This document shows, piece after piece, positions 27,986 to 35,390 of a stretch of DNA of 64,000 bases (positions within the stretch are counted from its first letter, which is position 1; each line of letters starts with the position of its first letter). Position numbers and translations under genes: made by a program. The notes under the pieces are model-generated. The model did no database searches. It was not told the DNA's origin and saw only the letters and a program-made list of their open reading frames with translations. Where the stretch lies: assembly GCF_022369515.1 (NCBI RefSeq), contig NZ_CP059724.1:4340001-4404000 (forward strand), in the 5' to 3' direction. This DNA is from Paenibacillus sp. 19GGS1-52 (GTDB taxonomy: Bacteria; Bacillota; Bacilli; Paenibacillales; Paenibacillaceae).

Positions 27986-28231
27986 TTACTCTGCTACTAC
28001 TGTAAAGTTTAAGCCATGTTTCGCAAATACTTCACTCATTGCCTTCTTAGCTTCTTCAGCATCTGCTCCATGAACATGAAGCTCGTAGCTCTGGCTTGAT
28101 ACCAATGTAGTGAACAAACCGAGAATACTCTTAACATCAATGTACTTGTTTTCCGCTTGAAGAACGATAGATGAATTGAACTGGCTTGCCGTTTGAGCAA
28201 TATCCACGATTGCCGCATTGTTACTGGACAT
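27986..28231 (-). CDS. HPr-like protein without active-site histidine
   Basis: 81-aa protein that aligns with HPr/Crh over helix 1 to the end (IAQTASQFNSSIVL; VKSILGLFTTL; HGADAEEAKKAMSEVF). The N-terminal strand and the HARP motif carrying His15 are missing: position 15 corresponds to Asn4. Ser46, the HPr kinase site, is present as Ser35 in KSILG. The start is secure because GGAGGG lies 6 bases before ATG 28231 and a stop is in frame eight codons upstream. It cannot carry phosphate from Enzyme I, so a regulatory, Crh-like role is more likely. HPr proper is not in the window. Confidence 0.82.
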   Translation of the reverse strand: MSSNNAAIVDIAQTASQFNSSIVLQAENKYIDVKSILGLFTTLVSSQSYELHVHGADAEEAKKAMSEVFAKHGLNFTVVAE

Positions 28232-28336
28232 ATGAATCCCTCCGCAACTTGATTATGAAACTTAAGTCATTTGTAATCAATTCCATGATACATTGAATCC
28301 GCTTACTCACGCAAGGAGTTTTCTTATCTTTACATT

Positions 28337-29452
28337 TTATTTCAGGTTTTCGGGGTTCAGACCTGCTAATTCAGGAACTACAAATAAGCCATCCTTACGG
28401 ATCAGGATATCATCAAAATAGATTTCTCCGCCACCATATTCCGGACGTTGAATCAGCACCAGATCCCAGTGAATCGAAGAACGGTTGCCATTATCAGTCT
28501 CTTCATAAGCCTGACCTGGCGTAAAATGCAAGCTGCCAGCGATTTTCTCATCGAATAGTATATCCTTCATCGGGTGCAGGATGTAAGGATTAAAGCCAAT
28601 CGCAAACTCGCCGATATGACGGGCACCGTCATCCGAATCTAGGATATCATTCAGCCGCACAGTGTCGTTGCTGGAAGCATCAACTATTGTACCGTTCTCA
28701 AAGGTGAATTTTACATTTTCAAAGGTTATACCATTGTACAGGGTTGCGGCATTATAGCTAATGGTTCCGTTCACAGAATCGCGGATAGGCGCACTGTAGA
28801 CCTCTCCATCCGGAATGTTCTTCTGCCCGGAGCATTTCTCGGCGCCAATTCCCTTAATGGAGAAAGTAATATCTGTACCTGGCCCGGAAATGTGTACCTT
28901 ATCTGTACGTCTCATGAGATCTGCCAACGCGTCCTGGGCTCTGTCCATCTTGGCATAATCCAGATTGCATACCTGGAAGTAAAAGTCCTCAAAGGCTTCC
29001 GTACTAACATTGGCAAGTTGTGCCATACTTGCGTTGGGATAACGCAACACAACCCATTTGGTATGCTTGACGCGCTGCTCACTATGTACAGGGTGCGAGT
29101 AAAGGGAATTATACAACTTCATGTTCTCTTCCGGGATATCGGAGAGATCATTTACATTCTCCCCTGCACGAATACCAATATAACCATCCATTTGCTTCAT
29201 ACGGTTTAAGTCTATTTCCGCCCATGTCTGAAGACTTTCGCGTGTTGCATATTTCAGCATGCTGCGCAGGACTGTCCGGTCTGTCAATTGTACAAAAGCA
29301 TGACCGCCAGCTTTGCCGATCTCCTCCACCACCGCTTTAATTAAATCTCTTTCACTGCCAATCATTTCGACGAGCACATTCTCGCCAGGTTGAACGTTTA
29401 CAGAGTAGCTTACAAGGTTCTTCGCAAGCTTCTGAATTCGGGGATCCATCAT
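28337..29452 (-). CDS. M29-family aminopeptidase
   Basis: 371-aa metallopeptidase of the AmpS/PepS (thermophilic aminopeptidase) family. Seen: N-terminal VQPGENVLVEMIGSERDLI, the metal-ligand region NIPDGEVYSAPIRDSVNGT, GARHIGEFAIGFNPYI and NRSSIHWDLVLIQRP with catalytic Glu and His ligands. It removes N-terminal residues from peptides in the cytosol. Two adjacent ATG codons are possible starts. No operon partners. Confidence 0.92.
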   Translation of the reverse strand: MMDPRIQKLAKNLVSYSVNVQPGENVLVEMIGSERDLIKAVVEEIGKAGGHAFVQLTDRTVLRSMLKYATRESLQTWAEIDLNRMKQMDGYIGIRAGENVNDLSDIPEENMKLYNSLYSHPVHSEQRVKHTKWVVLRYPNASMAQLANVSTEAFEDFYFQVCNLDYAKMDRAQDALADLMRRTDKVHISGPGTDITFSIKGIGAEKCSGQKNIPDGEVYSAPIRDSVNGTISYNAATLYNGITFENVKFTFENGTIVDASSNDTVRLNDILDSDDGARHIGEFAIGFNPYILHPMKDILFDEKIAGSLHFTPGQAYEETDNGNRSSIHWDLVLIQRPEYGGGEIYFDDILIRKDGLFVVPELAGLNPENLK

Positions 29453-29547
29453 TCTTCTTTCTCTTCCTTCCTCATTTGCGTAAATAAAATGCCTTTCTAT
29501 TGTAACACGCTAGCGCACAAAATATTGTGCAAACTTAACAAGAAACA

Positions 29548-30414
29548 TCAACGGTAACCATAGAAATCAACCTGCATCACATAGGTCTCGGTGTCAGTTT
29601 TTCCTCCGCTATAATTCACCGTTCTTTTCCAACTGAGCCGTTTGGGCAGATTACGTTTCGTGTCAACAGTCACATGGTACACTGCTGATATTTCGGCTTG
29701 CTCAAGCTTCTTTTGAAGCTCACTGTTCTTCTTCTCCCACAAGGTCAATAAAGCCTCATTGACTTTCAGTTCCTTCTCAGTCGTCTTCTGGTTCTGATCC
29801 TTGAGAACAGGACGCAGGTCCATCATCGCTCGTTCCAGATCGGTAGACAGCTGATCTCGCGCCTGTGCAGGGGTCAGTTCAATTCGCAGCACCCTCGTAC
29901 CTCTTGCAGCACCCATTTCTTCAGTCACCACCTTATCCATTACCTCCAGCTCTTCAAGCTGGTGCAGCGGGTTGAGGGCAGGCAGAGGGTTATCCTCTCC
30001 AGACGAGGGGGCGGCCGACAAAAGCTTCCATTTGCCTTCTTGTTTCTCCAACTGGCTATAATAGGACAATGCCACTGTCGGACTCTTCGCAAGTTCTTTA
30101 ATATCGCCAGTGGCTGCAGGTAGGGATGGACTCTTATCCGGCAGAAGCGTATATAAACTTACCTTATTGTGATTTTCGACTTTACCTCCATAATAAAGCG
30201 TTGCTTCCGGAACGGACTTCCCTCCGCGCAGCAGCGTGGCTGCTCCTTCAAAGGTAAGCGCATCGCTTCCTGCAACACCAGATAGCGCCAAGGCCAAATC
30301 TTCCTTAGCTGGCTTGTCTTTAATTGCGCTGCAACCACTGCAAACCACGCAATTAAACATTATGATTACAAATATACACCTTTTATAGAATAACATCTCG
30401 CTCATTAACCTCAT
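29548..30414 (-). CDS. Uncharacterised lipoprotein with coiled-coil half
   Basis: 288 aa. An N-terminal signal with a hydrophobic stretch ends at a lipobox-like VCSGC (Cys28), so the protein is probably anchored on the outer face of the membrane. Residues 180-260 are rich in Lys, Glu and Leu and look helical (TEKELKVNEALLTLWEKKN), followed by a strand-rich C-terminus (SAVYHVTVDTKRNLPKRLSW). No family recognised; the late part resembles lipoproteins that carry a reporter-like MucBP/SigE-type beta sheet, but this is weak. Confidence 0.72.
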   Translation of the reverse strand: MRLMSEMLFYKRCIFVIIMFNCVVCSGCSAIKDKPAKEDLALALSGVAGSDALTFEGAATLLRGGKSVPEATLYYGGKVENHNKVSLYTLLPDKSPSLPAATGDIKELAKSPTVALSYYSQLEKQEGKWKLLSAAPSSGEDNPLPALNPLHQLEELEVMDKVVTEEMGAARGTRVLRIELTPAQARDQLSTDLERAMMDLRPVLKDQNQKTTEKELKVNEALLTLWEKKNSELQKKLEQAEISAVYHVTVDTKRNLPKRLSWKRTVNYSGGKTDTETYVMQVDFYGYR

Positions 30415-30486
30415 GCCTTTCCCGGACTGATTAAATAACCTACTATAGGTTATCCCTTGAGCCGGGACTTATACTGATTATAGTTT

Positions 30487-30526
30487 CAAAAAAAAAAAGA
30501 ACCCTCAGGATCACCCAGGGGATTCC
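30487..30526 (-). terminator. Terminator after the GAF-GGDEF gene
   Basis: Imperfect hairpin GAATCCCCTGG/CCTGAGGGTTC directly after the stop codon, followed by at least ten T on the minus strand. Confidence 0.75.
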
Positions 30527-32560
30527 TCAAAATGATTTAATTGTCTTATTGTCAACTATAACCAGGTTGCGCCCATTGTTCTTTGCTTCATACAGCGCCA
30601 TATCTGCTCGGTAGAACAGCGACTCTACACTTACGCGCTCATCCGTCCAGCTCCATTCAGCAATTCCGCAGGATACTGTGACCTGTGGTTCTGTCTCCCT
30701 CATCACCCGTTCGCGAATCCGTTCAGCGACTAGTACAGACTGTTGTACGCCAAGCTGTGGCAAATATACAGCCAATTCCTCACCGCCCCACCTGGCGGCA
30801 ATATCCCCTTGACGAATGGATGATTTCACAATCTCACTGACCTGTTTTAAGATCTTATCGCCCTTTTGATGGCCGTAGGTATCATTTACAGCTTTGAACT
30901 GGTCGATATCAACTACTATCAAGGAACCACAGAAATCTGTACTTTGTCTCTCCTTAATCATTTCGTCCAGATAATGACGGGCATATAGACCGGTCAGTGT
31001 GTCTCGGTTCGCGAGACGCCGTACTTCCGCATGTAACCGCGCATTTCCAACGGCAAGTCCAATATGTCCTGCCATGGCTTGTAGGAGTCTGTAATTGTCA
31101 TAAGAAAAGTAATGAGCGTCTCGGTGGGCAAGCATAATCGCTCCTCGCACTTCTCCACCCACGCTTAATGGTGTAGCAATTAGCGACTGCGACTCTGTAG
31201 AATCCATTAACCGTGAAACCGTCGCATTATTATTTATATAGTCTGATAATATTAGGGGTTCCCCTGTGGCATACACCTTTCCACCCAGTCCTTGTCCATT
31301 CTTTAATATCTCGTGGAGTAAGGGGGGATGGTTACAAGCAATCACCTCAAGGCCGCCTTTTTCTTCATTCATATGTACAATGCAGCAATAGTCGGCCTCA
31401 AACATTTCCAGCAGCTCTTCAAAAGCGAACTGAAAAACCTCCCCCAAGCGCAAGCTCTTGTTCAGTCGTTGCGTTAGTTCATTGCTCATGCGCAACTCGC
31501 GGATTAGCTGGTTGGAGCGCTCATACAGCTTTGCATTCTCAAAGGCTGTACCAGCCGTATCAGCTACCATGGAGAGAAACTGCAAATCCGTGTCTGAGAA
31601 GACCGGATTATCCATGACCATATGGAATACACCATAAACTCCCTGTTTTCCACTAAGTGGAAGGCCAATCTCAACGACGTGACTGTCCTCCATGCTTGTT
31701 TCTATTGCAACCCTGCCATCCTTAAAAGCCCTAGCGCGCACATCGTTTTTTGTCCAAAGTAACGGAAGTGGTTTAACCTGCGGATTAGGACTGCGATGAT
31801 CCTGCGACATAAACAGTTCCAAGCGAGCACCAGGATACATCGCAGAAATACTATCTATAACCTCTGTTAACACGGCATTCACATCTATATTGTCATGCAT
31901 CCTCTGGACGATCTGGAATAATAGTGAACGGCGGTTGCTCTCCCGCTCTGCATGTAAATGAACATTTGCAAGATCAGATACAAACACATGCTCAAACCTA
32001 CGGTAAAAGCACGTTTGGAAATGCAGTGCCATGGCTTCAGCGGTATGCTTTCCGCCCTGCTCATATTGTTCTGTAGGCATCGCACACCCAAGCAAAGTAA
32101 ATATCTCCCCGTGGTTGCGCGTAAGCATAGGTATTGTAAAGAAATTCACATCTCGCCCCTCGACTGAGAACTGAATTGTATGCATTCTGCCAGAGATCAC
32201 ACTTACAGCTGCTACCTCTTCCCATTGCGGTCGCCACTGCTCTTGCCTCTCTTTTATGTTGTCTATCCATCTACCTTCAGCGTCGAGAACACACCACTCC
32301 CAAGTCTTCGCAAACGGAAGAGCAGTAAGTTCTCCCAGCCATTCGATGAAGCTATCTGCAATCAGATTGGCTGCATAAGGGAAATCATAGGATACAATGT
32401 CCGTTTCCCTGAGCCACGCGGCGGGATCATCAAAGTCTCCGTCTGATTGCATCGTGGTCTTTAACAGCATACGACTGTCCTTAGGACCGTATGCTTCCTG
32501 TTCTGACATAAAGAGGATCCCCTTTGCATCTAAAATTAAAATCTCATTTTCCGATAACAT
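30527..32560 (-). CDS. GAF-GGDEF diguanylate cyclase
   Basis: 677 aa. The C-terminal GGDEF domain begins near NRDTLTGLYARHYLDEM (residue 515) and carries an intact active site, RWGGEELAVYLP, with an I-site RQGD five residues before it, so it should make c-di-GMP and be feedback-inhibited. Two GAF-type sensor domains precede it (around residues 215-345 and 370-505; the second with GLGGKVYATGEPLILSDY). The first 200 residues are of unknown type. No membrane spans, so it senses a cytosolic signal. Gene stands alone. Confidence 0.92.
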   Translation of the reverse strand: MLSENEILILDAKGILFMSEQEAYGPKDSRMLLKTTMQSDGDFDDPAAWLRETDIVSYDFPYAANLIADSFIEWLGELTALPFAKTWEWCVLDAEGRWIDNIKERQEQWRPQWEEVAAVSVISGRMHTIQFSVEGRDVNFFTIPMLTRNHGEIFTLLGCAMPTEQYEQGGKHTAEAMALHFQTCFYRRFEHVFVSDLANVHLHAERESNRRSLLFQIVQRMHDNIDVNAVLTEVIDSISAMYPGARLELFMSQDHRSPNPQVKPLPLLWTKNDVRARAFKDGRVAIETSMEDSHVVEIGLPLSGKQGVYGVFHMVMDNPVFSDTDLQFLSMVADTAGTAFENAKLYERSNQLIRELRMSNELTQRLNKSLRLGEVFQFAFEELLEMFEADYCCIVHMNEEKGGLEVIACNHPPLLHEILKNGQGLGGKVYATGEPLILSDYINNNATVSRLMDSTESQSLIATPLSVGGEVRGAIMLAHRDAHYFSYDNYRLLQAMAGHIGLAVGNARLHAEVRRLANRDTLTGLYARHYLDEMIKERQSTDFCGSLIVVDIDQFKAVNDTYGHQKGDKILKQVSEIVKSSIRQGDIAARWGGEELAVYLPQLGVQQSVLVAERIRERVMRETEPQVTVSCGIAEWSWTDERVSVESLFYRADMALYEAKNNGRNLVIVDNKTIKSF

Positions 32561-32682
32561 CTAATTAGCTATATTTTACTCTCTTTCCTCCCGTAATGCA
32601 TTATATTTTCCTCATTTCCGGGATTTTTTTTAGGTCCTAAGAACTAACGACAAAGTTTTACAAAAACTCTTATAAGATACGC

Positions 32683-32710
32683 TTGACATTGACTGTTGTT
32701 TTCATATAAT
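32683..32710 (+). promoter_or_regulatory. rpsD promoter
   Basis: Perfect TTGACA (32683-32688) and TATAAT (32705-32710) with 16 bases between them. Confidence 0.8.
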
Positions 32711-32714
32711 ATTT

Positions 32715-32905
32715 ATTGTTGAACAAGACTGTAACCAGTCTTACATGGCGTAACGTTGTGTCACCCTCACGCAATTCGTTACTATCAGGACAGCGGCTGA
32801 ACTTTCCTGACAGTGTGAGAGCATTTAATTGCTATTCACGGATACGAAAAGCGGCACAATAGAGCCTAATTCAATTGAAATTACAATTAAAAAGGAGTCT
32901 ATTAT
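32715..32905 (+). ncRNA. rpsD 5' leader, probable S4 autoregulatory RNA
   Basis: A leader of about 190 bases separates the promoter from rpsD. It contains several inverted repeats: GACTG/CAGTC at 32727-32740, GTAACG against CGTTAC, and TCAGGA/TCCTGA at 32785-32810. In Bacillus ribosomal protein S4 represses its own mRNA by binding such a structured leader. Folding has not been computed, so the call rests on position, length and hairpins. Confidence 0.5.
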
Positions 32906-32908
32906 AAT

Positions 32909-33508
32909 ATGGCACGTTACACAGGACCGAAATTCAAACTCAGCCGCCGTCTAGGTATTTCCCTTAGCGGTACAGGAAAAGATCTTAAACGCCCTTTTCC
33001 ACCAGGACAACACGGAGCTAACCAACGCAGAAAAGTAAGTAACTACGGAATGCAGCTTATGGAAAAACAAAAATTGCGTCACATGTACGGTTTGGGCGAA
33101 AAGCAGTTTAAGACTCTTTTCACTAAAGCACAAAAGATCCAAGGTATTGCCGGCGAAAACTTTATGTTCTTGCTTGAAAGCCGCTTGGATAACCTCGTTT
33201 ACCGTCTTGGTTTTGCTAACTCCCGTGCTGGTTCACGTCAGTTAGTATCCCACGGTCACGTAACTGTTAACGGCAAAAAAGTCGACATCGCTTCTTACCG
33301 TGTAAGCTTGGGCGACGTTATCGGACTTCGCGAAAGAAGCCGCGCTATGGGTTCAATCAAAGAAGCTCTTGAAAACCGTTCACACCTTCCAGCTTACTTG
33401 GAATATGCTGATGGATCATTCGAAGGCAAATATATCCGTTTGCCAGAACGTTCCGAGCTGTCCCAAGACATCGATGAAAAACAAATCGTCGAATTCTACA
33501 ACCGTTAA
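32909..33508 (+). CDS. rpsD: 30S ribosomal protein S4 (uS4)
   Basis: 199 aa, normal length. N-terminal ARYTGPKFKLSRRLGISLSGTGKDLKRP-type start and the S4 RNA-binding domain ESRLDNLVYRLGFANSRAGSR near residue 90 are clear, as is the end PERSELSQDIDEKQIVEFYNR. A primary 16S rRNA binder that starts 30S assembly. Lacks the zinc cysteines in the N-terminus, so this is the zinc-independent form. AAAGGAG precedes the ATG. Codon use is strongly biased, as expected for a highly expressed gene. Confidence 0.98.
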   Translation: MARYTGPKFKLSRRLGISLSGTGKDLKRPFPPGQHGANQRRKVSNYGMQLMEKQKLRHMYGLGEKQFKTLFTKAQKIQGIAGENFMFLLESRLDNLVYRLGFANSRAGSRQLVSHGHVTVNGKKVDIASYRVSLGDVIGLRERSRAMGSIKEALENRSHLPAYLEYADGSFEGKYIRLPERSELSQDIDEKQIVEFYNR

Positions 33509-33533
33509 TATCTCGCTTATAGCGAGTATGATC

Positions 33534-33566
33534 AAAGCCCCCGGATTTTCCGGGGGCTTTTTTTGT
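33534..33566 (+). terminator. rpsD terminator
   Basis: AGCCCCCGGA/TCCGGGGGCT hairpin followed by seven T. Confidence 0.92.
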
Positions 33567-33608
33567 TGATATTAATAGCCTTTAGGCAAACAACAGGCTG
33601 AAAATGCT

Positions 33609-33647
33609 AAACAGCAAGTCCCACTGTACCGGAGACTTGCTGTTTTA
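33609..33647. terminator. Hairpin after tyrS
   Basis: AACAGCAAGTC/GACTTGCTGTT inverted repeat with short T-runs on both sides, 27 bases past the tyrS stop. Confidence 0.55.
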
Positions 33648-33673
33648 TAATTCCTAATTATAAGATTAACGCC

Positions 33674-34927
33674 TTATGACAACGTTAGCTTAGCGAATTT
33701 CCGTTTACCTACTTGCAAGATATCGCCCTCCTGTGGCGTCAAGTCCGCATTAGGGTCCTCCAGTTTCACCTCGTTCAGCTTAACTGAACCCTGCTGAATA
33801 CTGCGTTTGGCCTCCCCATTGGAGCCCGCAAATCCAAGCAGAGTGAGCAGTTTAACAAGTTTGATCGTGCCATCTTCCAACTCTGCGGCAGGAACTGCAA
33901 AGATCTCGATATCATCCGGCAGCGCACGCTGCTGGAACACAGTGACGAAATGCTGCTGTGCAGCATCTGCCGCAGGAACACCATGATACATGCGTACAAA
34001 TGTGTGAGCCAATTGCATTTTAGCATCTCTCGGATGCGTTACGCCCTCTTGCAACGCCTCTTTCAGAACCACAAGCTCACGATTGCTGATATCAGTGGCC
34101 AACTCATAGTACTTAAGCATCAGTTCATCAGGTACCGACATCGCTTTGCCGTAGATTTCGTTCGGCTCTTCATCGATACCAATATAGTTACCCAGGCTCT
34201 TGCTCATCTTCTGTACGCCGTCAAGACCTTCAAGCAAAGGTGTCATAATCGTAGCTTGAGTATCCACACCATATTCCTTCTGCAGCGTACGCCCCATCAG
34301 CAGATTAAATTTTTGATCCGTTCCTCCAAGCTCCACGTCACTCTTCAAGGCAACAGAATCCATTCCTTGCATCAGCGGATAGAAAAACTCATGGATACTG
34401 ATCGGCAGACCACCTTGAAAACGTTTAGTGAAATCATCACGCTCCATCATACGTGCCACTGTTACTTTAGCGGACAACGTCACAACTTCAGCAAAGGTCA
34501 TCGGGCTAAGCCATTCCGAGTTGTAAAACACTTTTGTTTTATTCGGGTCTAATATCTTGTAGATCTGCTTCTTGTAGGTTTCGGCATTACGCTGTACATC
34601 TTCTTCCGTCAATTGCTTGCGCGTTTCCGACTTGCCTGTAGGATCTCCGATTCGTCCGGTGAAATCTCCAATAATAAGCTGCACTTGATGTCCCAGCTCT
34701 TGAAACTGGCGTAATTTATGCATAACAACTGTATGACCGACATGGATATCCGGCGCTGATGGATCAAGCCCCAGCTTTACATTAAGGGGTACACCCGTAA
34801 CCACAGATTTGATGACTTTGCGTTTCAGTTCTTCTTCCGGAACAATCTCCACGACACCACGAGATATGACTTCCAGCTGATGCTCTACTTCCTGCTGTTG
34901 AACGTCCGATAATTCTTCCCATTTCAT
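33674..34927 (-). CDS. tyrS: Tyrosyl-tRNA synthetase, TyrZ type
   Basis: 417-aa class I synthetase charging tRNA-Tyr. HVGHTVVMHKLRQF near residue 50 is the HIGH-type signature and KMSKSLGNYIGI near 240 the KMSKS loop. The latter form (not KFGKT) marks the TyrZ/TyrS2 subgroup that Bacillus carries beside the classical enzyme. The C-terminal S4-like domain (FAGSNGEAKRSIQQGSVKLN) is intact. AGGAGG precedes the ATG. Regulated by a T-box leader immediately upstream. Confidence 0.95.
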   Translation of the reverse strand: MKWEELSDVQQQEVEHQLEVISRGVVEIVPEEELKRKVIKSVVTGVPLNVKLGLDPSAPDIHVGHTVVMHKLRQFQELGHQVQLIIGDFTGRIGDPTGKSETRKQLTEEDVQRNAETYKKQIYKILDPNKTKVFYNSEWLSPMTFAEVVTLSAKVTVARMMERDDFTKRFQGGLPISIHEFFYPLMQGMDSVALKSDVELGGTDQKFNLLMGRTLQKEYGVDTQATIMTPLLEGLDGVQKMSKSLGNYIGIDEEPNEIYGKAMSVPDELMLKYYELATDISNRELVVLKEALQEGVTHPRDAKMQLAHTFVRMYHGVPAADAAQQHFVTVFQQRALPDDIEIFAVPAAELEDGTIKLVKLLTLLGFAGSNGEAKRSIQQGSVKLNEVKLEDPNADLTPQEGDILQVGKRKFAKLTLS

Positions 34928-34967
34928 ACTTATGTTCCTCCTCTAAGTTCTAACTGTGCCACCACGA

Positions 34968-35268
34968 CAAAAAGAGTCTATTTCTCATCCCAAGGGACGA
35001 GAAATAGACTCGCGGTACCACCCTAATTAAAATCCCTGCTATGTAGGTTAACACTGCAAAGGACTTTCACTTCATTACATATAACGGGATTGCACCCGGT
35101 CCCAGACTACTTAACAGGCAAAATATGCTTGTTGTTCCTCCAGACAGCTCCAGACTGTAATTCAAAGGGGCTTGTTATCGGTTCACACCACCCACCGACT
35201 CTCTGAAAATACAAAGCTTGCCTTCTACTGATGTCTTTCTGCGCTTTTTTTGATATCCAATTGAATCT
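34968..35268 (-). ncRNA. Tyrosine T-box riboswitch of tyrS
   Basis: The conserved T-box AGGGTGGTACCGCG lies at 35011-35024 (minus). It is followed by the terminator stem AGTCTATTTCTC.../GAGAAATAGACT and a T-run at 34969-35012, which must be opened for tyrS transcription. Upstream, the stem I region contains a GAATTACAG specifier-loop candidate with the tyrosine codon TAC. Uncharged tRNA-Tyr binding is expected to allow read-through. This is a standard T-box by family knowledge; the specifier assignment is by eye. Confidence 0.92.
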
Positions 35269-35269
35269 A

Positions 35270-35299
35270 TTTATATCACAAGCACATTTCAAAAGTCAA
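35270..35299 (-). promoter_or_regulatory. tyrS T-box promoter
   Basis: TTGACT (35294-35299) and TATAAA (35270-35275) on the minus strand, 18 bases apart, directly before the T-box leader. Confidence 0.6.
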
Positions 35300-35390
35300 A
35301 TCCTTGCGGAAAAATTGCTCTCAAGTATAAGCGCATTCAAAATCGCCAAATTGTGCTATAATAATTCCGTTAAAAGGAGGATTATCGTCG

